Assembly: GCA_031268685.1 (NCBI GenBank)
Contig: JAIRWW010000140.1
Coordinates: 1-10,583, forward strand
Reading direction: 5' to 3'
Source: Azoarcus sp.
GTDB taxonomy: Bacteria; Pseudomonadota; Gammaproteobacteria; Burkholderiales; Rhodocyclaceae
DNA length: 10,583 nucleotides
Shown here: one piece after another, positions 5,968 through 10,583 of the stretch
Layout of the letters: each line of letters opens with the position of its first letter
Numbering within the stretch: the first letter of the stretch is position 1
Notes under the pieces: model-generated
The model's input: the letters and a program-made list of their open reading frames with translations, nothing else
Told to the model about the DNA's origin: nothing
Databases searched by the model: none
Program-made: the position numbers and the translations under genes

Positions 5968-6642
5968 TTATTCCGCAGGCGACCCTGTGTTTGTCGGTGA
6001 TACAGCGTTCACCGGCGACCCGGTGTTTGTCGATGGCACAGCGTTCACCGGCGGTTCGGTGTTTGTCGGCGGTACAGCGTTCACTGGCGGTTCGGTGTTT
6101 GTCGGCGGTATAGCGTCCACCGGCGGCTCGGTGTTTGTCGGCGGTACAGCGTCCACCGGCGGCTCGGCGGTTGTTGGCGGTTCGGCATCCACTGACGGCT
6201 CGGCGAATTGCGCACCCGCCTGATTGGCCAGCCAGGCGACTCCCCGGCGGGCCTCGGCATCGGTCAGATTGACCGCTCCGCCCCTGGGCGCCATGGCGCC
6301 CTTGCCGTTGATCACCGATTGCACGAGCGCATCGTAGCCAGTGGCAATGCGCGGTGCCCAGGCAGCAGCGTCTCCAGTCGTGGGCGCCCCTGCCGCGCCG
6401 GTAGCGTGGCACGTCGTACAAACACTTTTGTAGACTTCCTCGCCCGTGCGATTGCCTGAAGGCGCTGCGCCGGATGTACCGCCGGATGTATCGCCCGATG
6501 CGCGCTCAATATCGAACATCGCCACCGGCCTGGTGAGCGCGGCGGATTCTTCAGGATTGATCGTGTTTTCCTGCTCACAACCGACAAGCGGCGCAATGGC
6601 CGCGATCCAGACAAAAACGGAAGGGAAACGAAGCAGCGACAT
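5968..6642 (-). CDS. Lipoprotein c-type cytochrome (cytochrome c5-like) with repeat-built C-terminal tail
   Basis: A 224-residue protein. Residues 1-21 form a lipoprotein signal with a lipobox ending LVGC, so C22 would be lipidated and the protein anchored to a membrane facing the periplasm. A Gly/Ser-rich linker (about 45-66) leads into one heme-binding domain. It has C75-T-T-C78-H79 for covalent heme attachment and M117 in NGKGAMAPRGG as the likely sixth ligand; GAPTTGDAAAWAPRIATG and LTDAEARRGVAWLAN are typical of the cytochrome c5 class. It probably carries electrons to a terminal oxidase or another partner. From residue 148 to the end the sequence is a 12-residue repeat, EPPVDAVPPTNT and variants. 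The start at 6642 is chosen for the signal peptide and an AAGG 7 nt upstream; the frame extends to 6744 without family sequence. It diverges from yfiR. The electron-transfer partner is unknown. Confidence 0.88.
   Translation of the reverse strand: MSLLRFPSVFVWIAAIAPLVGCEQENTINPEESAALTRPVAMFDIERASGDTSGGTSGAAPSGNRTGEEVYKSVCTTCHATGAAGAPTTGDAAAWAPRIATGYDALVQSVINGKGAMAPRGGAVNLTDAEARRGVAWLANQAGAQFAEPSVDAEPPTTAEPPVDAVPPTNTEPPVDAIPPTNTEPPVNAVPPTNTEPPVNAVPSTNTGSPVNAVSPTNTGSPAE
5983..6201 (-). repeat. 36-bp coding minisatellite, six units
   Basis: Six tandem units of 36 bp plus a short partial unit encode the cytochrome tail. The protein units are EPSVDAEPPTTA, EPPVDAVPPTNT, EPPVDAIPPTNT, EPPVNAVPPTNT, EPPVNAVPSTNT and GSPVNAVSPTNT, then GSPAE. 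The first three carry VDA and the last three VNA, which suggests stepwise duplication. Because the unit is a multiple of three, gain or loss of units keeps the reading frame. Confidence 0.92.
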
Positions 6643-6683
6643 ACCGGAACCTTTGTGACATAAAGGAAAAACGAAACCGCGCC

Positions 6684-6703
6684 GAATGTGCAGGAATGTG
6701 CAG
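6684..6703. repeat. 10-bp tandem duplication in the cytochrome leader
   Basis: GAATGTGCAG occurs twice in immediate tandem (6684-6693 and 6694-6703). It lies within the predicted 5' untranslated region of the cytochrome gene and upstream of yfiR. One helical turn per unit would put a bound protein on the same face of the DNA. No function is demonstrated. Confidence 0.55.
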
Positions 6704-6740
6704 CCTGGAGACGCGATACCGAAAAAGAAGTAGCCAAATC

Positions 6741-6762
6741 TCACGAGCGTGACATTTTAGCA
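6741..6762 (-). promoter_or_regulatory. extended -10 promoter candidate for the cytochrome, overlapping a palindrome
   Basis: The minus strand reads TGCTAAAAT (6754-6762), an extended -10 box with five of six matches to TATAAT, but no recognisable -35 lies upstream. The predicted start, near 6746, falls inside the perfect palindrome TCACG-AG-CGTGA (6741-6752), which is well placed to be an operator. The leader would be about 100 nt. Confidence 0.4.
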
Positions 6763-6832
6763 TCGGACAGGTTCATAAAAAATCCGCTTTTTTGCCTCTG
6801 CATGTCGATATGGTGGAGAATACCGCCGCCTG

Positions 6833-6856
6833 CTTGGTCGCCACGGTGCAACCAAG
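6833..6856. promoter_or_regulatory. dyad CTTGGT-N12-ACCAAG upstream of yfiR
   Basis: Perfect 6-bp inverted arms (6833-6838 and 6851-6856) lie about 55 bp before the yfiR start. They overlap a weak promoter-like arrangement, TTGGTC (6834-6839)-N18-TACGAT. A regulator site for the yfiRNB operon is plausible, but the promoter match is poor. Confidence 0.35.
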
Positions 6857-6909
6857 TTACGATCCACCCGGCCCTTGTTCCCGACCCGCCCAGTACGAAA
6901 ACACCAATA

Positions 6910-7476
6910 ATGCCGAGTCCCGCAAGAAAACTGTCACGCAGCCTGATGTCAGCCCTGTTGGCGCTGACGATCTTCGCATCCATGGACGATGCGCGGTCGG
7001 CAGACGACATCGCTCCTACGAACGCATCCAATGTAGTGACAGTGGTATGGGGCATAATCAGCTACGTGCGTTGGCCCGGCGAACAAAAATCCTTGCGTAT
7101 TTGCCTCCCGAAAGACGGTGTCTATGCGGCGGCGATCCGCGAATCATCCAAAGTCGTCGACCTCGGCCGTCCAATCACCGTCAGAACCATACCGCCCGAT
7201 GCCACAAACGCGTGCGACGTAGTTTATTTCCCAGTCATGCAAAACGACGAAGCATCCAGCTTGTTGAAAACATTAATTAACGCACCGGTACTGACCATCG
7301 GTGAAGGCAGCGCGTTCTGCACCATGGGCGGCATGTTCTGCCTGCTTTCCAGCGGTCGCGGCTCCGCCAAAAACAGCGGAGCGAAGTTCGCCGCCAATTT
7401 GGATGCCACCTCGCGCAGCCCATTGCGAATCAGCCCGCAAGTCCTGAGGCTGTCGAAACACGGACGGGGACGATAA
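6910..7476 (+). CDS. yfiR: YfiR-family periplasmic repressor of diguanylate cyclase
   Basis: A 188-residue secreted protein of the YfiR/DUF4154 family. In Pseudomonas aeruginosa YfiR binds the periplasmic part of YfiN and keeps it off. Residues 1-31 look like a signal peptide: basic KLSR, a hydrophobic SLMSALLALTIFASM, then a likely ARSA cleavage site. The mature part shows WGIISYVRWP (47-56), LRICLP (62-67), PVLTIGEGSAFC (126-137), GGMFCL (140-145) and the terminal LRISPQVLRLS. Four cysteines, C65, C102, C137 and C144, match in order and spacing the two disulfide pairs known for the family, which make its stability redox-sensitive. The start at 6910 gives family length and a proper signal, but no Shine-Dalgarno is visible; the frame is open back to 6688. 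It is followed after 2 nt by yfiN. Confidence 0.9.
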   Translation: MPSPARKLSRSLMSALLALTIFASMDDARSADDIAPTNASNVVTVVWGIISYVRWPGEQKSLRICLPKDGVYAAAIRESSKVVDLGRPITVRTIPPDATNACDVVYFPVMQNDEASSLLKTLINAPVLTIGEGSAFCTMGGMFCLLSSGRGSAKNSGAKFAANLDATSRSPLRISPQVLRLSKHGRGR

Positions 7477-7478
7477 AG

Positions 7479-8753
7479 GTGAAAACAGCCCGCAAAACCC
7501 TGTTTGGCGTCCTTCGTCGCGTTATCTTCTGGCCGGTAGCGTTGGCGCTGATCATCAGCGCCATAGTGTTCGCCACGGTATCTTTCCATGCCCTGCGCAC
7601 ACAGCACGAAAACAACATGACGCTCATCGCCCGCACGATTTCCTACTCGGTCGAAGCCTCGCTCATGTTCGACGACGACCAGACAGCGACGGAAATCCTG
7701 GACAGCATCATCGTCCGCGAGCATCTGTGCGACATAAGCATCCATACCGCCCGCGGCAGACTATTCGCACAGGCAGGCGATTCATGCGAAAGCTCCCTCG
7801 ACCGCATAGCGGACGCCATTAACCAAATTGCCTTCTTCGACGACACAACGCGCGTCGACATCATCAACAACCAGCAAATTCTCGGCACCGTCGAAATCAA
7901 AGGCGACGGCTCCGTGTTCGCAAGCTTCCTGCGCCACAAACTCGTCGTCTTCATCGCATGCCTGATATTGGCGGTGCTGGCGGCCCGCGTACCGGCGCGC
8001 TGGATGGAACAACGCTTTGCCGCCGAGCTGGACGCACTCGCCAGCATGGCGCGCGCTGCGCGGCTCGAAGGCAACTTCACCCGTCGCCTGCCATCATTTG
8101 AAATCGCGGAATTCAACGGCCTTGGGCAAGATTTCAACGCACTATTCGGCGAAATCCAGGCCAGCAATGCCGAACTCATGCTGCGGCAATCGCAACTGGA
8201 AATCGTCAACAACAAACTATCGCGCATGGCCATGTGCGACACCCTCACCGGGCTTGCCAATCGGACCTGCTTCAGCGAGCAGCTTGAAAAAACTATCGAA
8301 AGAGCGAGCGCGGCCAAATCCAAGGTCGGCGTCCTGTATATCGACAACGACCACTTCAAAGAAGTAAACGACAACTACGGCCATGCAGCCGGGGATGCGC
8401 TTCTGGTCAACATAGGCCACCGCCTTAGCGGAGCCGTGCGCGAAAGCGACCTCGTGGCCCGGCTTGGCGGAGACGAATTCGCAATACTCCTCGCGCCGGT
8501 CGGCAGCGAAGACGACCTCCTGCATGTGGCGAACAAAATCCTCGCCGCGACAGCGCGCAAACTGCGGCTGATAGAAAAAGTGGATATCGAATTGGGGGTA
8601 AGTATCGGCATGGCGCTTTTCCCAGATCAAGCAAACGACCCGGTCGCACTACTCCGTGCAGCGGATCACGCCATGTACAGAGCCAAACGTCTTGGCCGAG
8701 GCCGCGCCTGCCTGTACGACCCCTCCATAGATGTATCGCTGGAGGAAACATGA
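7479..8753 (+). CDS. yfiN: YfiN/TpbB-like membrane diguanylate cyclase
   Basis: A 424-residue inner-membrane enzyme that makes c-di-GMP from two GTP. It has a first membrane helix (about 15-37), a periplasmic CHASE8-like sensor domain (about 38-152, with ISYSVEASLMFDD), a second helix (about 153-171), a HAMP-like segment (about 172-225), a coiled linker (about 226-250) and a GGDEF domain (about 251-415). The catalytic motif G330-G-D-E-F334 and metal-site aspartate D289 in YIDNDHFKEVND are intact. The inhibitory I-site R321-x-x-D324 lies five residues before GGDEF, so product inhibition is expected. The start is GTG at 7479, two bases after the yfiR stop, with GGGGA 8 nt upstream. The stop overlaps the yfiB start as ATGA. 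This order and coupling match a YfiRNB operon. Confidence 0.94.
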   Translation: MKTARKTLFGVLRRVIFWPVALALIISAIVFATVSFHALRTQHENNMTLIARTISYSVEASLMFDDDQTATEILDSIIVREHLCDISIHTARGRLFAQAGDSCESSLDRIADAINQIAFFDDTTRVDIINNQQILGTVEIKGDGSVFASFLRHKLVVFIACLILAVLAARVPARWMEQRFAAELDALASMARAARLEGNFTRRLPSFEIAEFNGLGQDFNALFGEIQASNAELMLRQSQLEIVNNKLSRMAMCDTLTGLANRTCFSEQLEKTIERASAAKSKVGVLYIDNDHFKEVNDNYGHAAGDALLVNIGHRLSGAVRESDLVARLGGDEFAILLAPVGSEDDLLHVANKILAATARKLRLIEKVDIELGVSIGMALFPDQANDPVALLRAADHAMYRAKRLGRGRACLYDPSIDVSLEET

Positions 8754-9274
8754 CCCCCCGCCCATTCCCCTCCTCCCGCGCTGGCATGCACCGCCGCATG
8801 GCAACAGCGCTGTGCCAGGGTCTGCTACTTAGCTTGCTTTTTAGCGGCTGCCAGTCGTCGCCCCGGAGCCTGACCAAAGATCAAATCGAAACGCTGCGCG
8901 AGACTGGCTTTTACAAAGAAGGCGGTAGCTGGAACATCGATCTCGACGGACTCATTCTTTTCGACAGCAACGAAACATCGCTCTCCAAAAAAAACCGCGA
9001 AACCGTCGCCCGCGTCGTGAGCACACTAAAAAAAATAGGCATCAACCACATCATCGTCGAAGGGCACGCCGACAGTTCCGGGGGCAGCCGCTACAACCAA
9101 GAACTATCCATGCGCCGGGCCAAGGCGGTCGCGCGCGAAATAGCCCGCAACGGATTGCCCTACCGCAACATCAACATCAGAGGATACGGCCCCAGCAACC
9201 CGGTGCACGACAACAACACCAAAGAAGGCCGCGCCCAGAACCGCCGTGTCGTCCTCATAGTGCCCATGGAGTGA
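8750..9274 (+). CDS. yfiB: YfiB-like OmpA-family outer-membrane lipoprotein
   Basis: A 174-residue lipoprotein. The signal has a hydrophobic GLLLSLLF and a lipobox FSGC, giving lipidated C34. A linker region (35-60) contains LTKDQIETLRETGFYKEGG. The OmpA-like peptidoglycan-binding domain (about 62-174) has ILFDSN, VEGHADSSGGSRYNQELSMR, and NNTKEGRAQNRRVVLIVP. The ending IVPME is very close to that of Pseudomonas YfiB. In the known system, envelope stress activates YfiB, which binds peptidoglycan and captures YfiR, freeing YfiN. The start at 8750 is supported by the 4-bp overlap with yfiN and GGAGG at 8741-8745; in-frame ATGs at 8786 and 8798 would give shorter signals. Two A8 tracts (8987-8994, 9028-9035) lie in the coding region. 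Confidence 0.93.
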   Translation: MTPRPFPSSRAGMHRRMATALCQGLLLSLLFSGCQSSPRSLTKDQIETLRETGFYKEGGSWNIDLDGLILFDSNETSLSKKNRETVARVVSTLKKIGINHIIVEGHADSSGGSRYNQELSMRRAKAVAREIARNGLPYRNINIRGYGPSNPVHDNNTKEGRAQNRRVVLIVPME

Positions 9275-9364
9275 ACACGAGGCAAACTGCCGCGCCCACA
9301 CGGCAAAACGCGCGAAACATATCGAATTCTCGAACGCCCCAATGAAAAACCGTTTCGCCCGCCC

Positions 9365-10583
9365 ATGTTCTCGGTTATCTACTCAAACCGCCTTGAAAAT
9401 CTGCTCGACGCCCTACTCGCACGCCTGAGCAAAGGCCAGCATGACCCATTCGCGCGCAACCAAGTCGTAATACCGGGCAGCGCGCTGCGCCGCCGCATCG
9501 AACTATCCATGGCGGATCGCAACGGCATCTGCGCCAGCATCGACTTCAACTACCTGGCGCCATGGCTGTGGCGGCAGATCGGCCGCATCATCGAAACGCC
9601 GCAAACCTCGCCCTACGAACCGCCCGCATTAACCTGGCGCTGCTTTGCCGCACTCGGCGAATCCTGGACAAAACAACACGAACGCTTGGCGCGCTACCTG
9701 GAAGGCGCGGACGCGCGCAAACGCTTCGAGCTAGCTGAACGGCTGGCGCAGCTGTTCGGGCACTACCTGAGCTACCGCCCCGCATGGCTCGAACGCTGGG
9801 CCGATGGAAAAACCGCATTCATCGGAACAAAAACCAACAAGCACCCCGACGAAGCCTGGCAAGCCGAATTGTGGCGGCAACTCCATAACAAAAACGGAAC
9901 ACCTTCATCCCCCTTCATGCAATTCCTGCGCAGCGCCGCCCAAATGGACGACACCCGGCTAGCCGCCGCGGGACTGCCCCCTTCAGTTCATATCTTCGGC
10001 CTCAATGCCCTGCCGCCGCTGCATCTGGAAACACTGCGCGCCCTAGCGCGCGTCATAAACGTACACCTCTATATCCTCAACCCCTGCCGCGAATACTGGT
10101 TCGACATCGTCGACATGCGCCGCCTATCGTGGCTGGCCCGGCGGCAGCGCGACCTCTTCATGGACAGCGGCAACAAACTACTTGCAGCCTGGGGCAAGCA
10201 AACACAAGCCCACATCGAATCCCTCTACGAAGGCGAACACCCCACACTAGAAAAAACCGCCTTCACGCCGAACCCGGCCCGTCACCTGCTAGCGCAACTC
10301 CAAAATGCCATCCTCGAACTGCGGGAACTCGAAGCGGGCAGCCTCCGCCTCGACAACAACGACCGCAGCATTGAAATACACCTGTGCCACTCGCGCACGC
10401 GCGAACTAGAAGTACTGCACGACCGCCTGCTGAGCATATTCAAAGGCCCCAACCCCCCCCGCCCCGACGAAATCATAGTACTCACACCCGAACTCGCCGC
10501 CTGTGCGCCACTCATCGAAGCCGTCTTCGGCGCAGCGCCTCCAGAACGCCGCATCCCGTGGCGCATCACCGGCCTGGGAACCA
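9365..10583 (+). CDS. recC: Exodeoxyribonuclease V gamma subunit RecC, N-terminal part (runs off right edge)
   Basis: An open frame of 406 complete codons with no stop inside the window. RecC is the Chi-recognition subunit of RecBCD, which resects double-strand breaks and starts recombination. Family landmarks are the start MFSVIYSNRLENLLDALL, the segment IDFNYLAPWLWRQI, QLFGHYLSYRPAWLERW, VHIFGLNALPPLHLETL, NPCREYWFDI, LLAAWGK, SIEIHLCHSRTRELEVLHDRLL and FGAAPPERRIPWRI. All align in order with E. coli RecC, whose full length is about 1,120 residues, so roughly the first third is seen. The ATG at 9365 matches the family N-terminus but has no evident ribosome-binding site. It lies 90 bp after yfiB, with no clear promoter or terminator between. 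A C8 run sits at 10453-10460 in frame. Confidence 0.93.
   Translation, partial: MFSVIYSNRLENLLDALLARLSKGQHDPFARNQVVIPGSALRRRIELSMADRNGICASIDFNYLAPWLWRQIGRIIETPQTSPYEPPALTWRCFAALGESWTKQHERLARYLEGADARKRFELAERLAQLFGHYLSYRPAWLERWADGKTAFIGTKTNKHPDEAWQAELWRQLHNKNGTPSSPFMQFLRSAAQMDDTRLAAAGLPPSVHIFGLNALPPLHLETLRALARVINVHLYILNPCREYWFDIVDMRRLSWLARRQRDLFMDSGNKLLAAWGKQTQAHIESLYEGEHPTLEKTAFTPNPARHLLAQLQNAILELRELEAGSLRLDNNDRSIEIHLCHSRTRELEVLHDRLLSIFKGPNPPRPDEIIVLTPELAACAPLIEAVFGAAPPERRIPWRITGLGT

Noticed and set aside
5798..6223. Plus-strand frame with repeated FVGGTAFTGGS-like peptide
   Set aside because: It is the antisense of the cytochrome tail repeat. A 36-bp period keeps several frames open, and its 5' part overlaps rep. 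The minus-strand frame has a signal peptide, a heme site and a ribosome-binding site.
6643..6744. N-terminal extension of the cytochrome frame to an ATG at 6744
   Set aside because: The extra 34 residues would bury the lipoprotein signal peptide, while the ATG at 6642 has AAGG at correct spacing.
6777..6793. AAAAAA-TCCGC-TTTTTT as an intrinsic terminator
   Set aside because: The stem would be only A-T pairs with no GC core, and it lies between divergent genes where no transcript needs to end. Bent DNA is more likely.
6688..6909. N-terminal extension of the yfiR frame
   Set aside because: The extra 74 residues have no family similarity and precede a clear signal peptide; starting at 6910 gives the usual YfiR length.
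7443..7460. CTGAGGCTGTCGAAA near the end of yfiR, resembling the palindromic repeat core
   Set aside because: It encodes the conserved LRLS end of the family (SPQVLRLS), lacks the flanking stem and GAACGG arm, and is best explained by coincidence.
9342..9430. Short frame starting ATG at 9342 overlapping the recC start
   Set aside because: It has no ribosome-binding site and no family similarity, and its composition is that of recC in another frame. A role as a coupled leader cannot be supported.

Overview
The window looks like chromosomal DNA of a GC-rich, Gram-negative proteobacterium, most likely a betaproteobacterium. The grounds are the gltX and yifB/comM sequences, a cytochrome c5-type heme protein, outer-membrane lipoproteins, Rep and RecC homologues, and an interspersed repeat with a TTCGACARGCTCAG-type core of a kind I remember from such genomes. 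The taxonomy is inference. No rRNA, tRNA, CRISPR array, insertion sequence or phage gene was seen.

Layout. (1) Positions 1-620 hold toxin-antitoxin debris. A DUF1778-type antitoxin runs off the left edge on the minus strand. A FitA/StbC-like ribbon-helix-helix antitoxin diverges from it on the plus strand. The partner PIN-domain toxin starts in the expected ATGA overlap but keeps only about 10-11 recognisable codons before the sequence becomes the 3' end of yifB. (2) Positions 515-3572 carry two minus-strand housekeeping genes: gltX (glutamyl-tRNA synthetase) with a good sigma70-type promoter, followed by yifB/comM (AAA+ Mg-chelatase-like protein of natural transformation). (3) Positions 3573-3900 are non-coding and hold two related composite palindromic repeats and a 23-bp tandem duplication. 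(4) Positions 3901-5901 are rep, the UvrD-like DNA helicase. (5) Convergent to rep lies a lipoprotein cytochrome c (5968-6642, minus) whose C-terminal tail is a 36-bp minisatellite. (6) After a 267-bp divergent intergenic region comes a tight plus-strand operon, yfiR-yfiN-yfiB (6910-9274): periplasmic repressor, membrane diguanylate cyclase and outer-membrane OmpA-like lipoprotein. This is a complete YfiBNR (TpbB-type) c-di-GMP signalling unit. (7) From 9365 the N-terminal third or so of recC runs off the right edge.

How the genes work together. YfiR is expected to hold the cyclase YfiN inactive in the periplasm. YfiB, when activated by envelope or peptidoglycan stress, sequesters YfiR and releases c-di-GMP synthesis. 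All four family cysteines of YfiR, the GGDEF catalytic motif, the RxxD product-inhibition site of YfiN and the YfiB lipobox are present, so the module looks functional. Rep and RecC are both replication/recombination enzymes but are separated by the signalling block and are not an obvious operon.

Most notable: the beheaded toxin next to an intact antitoxin; the covarying palindromic repeats between gltX and rep; the repeat-built tail on the cytochrome; and two A8 tracts inside yfiB. I found no convincing entirely new system.
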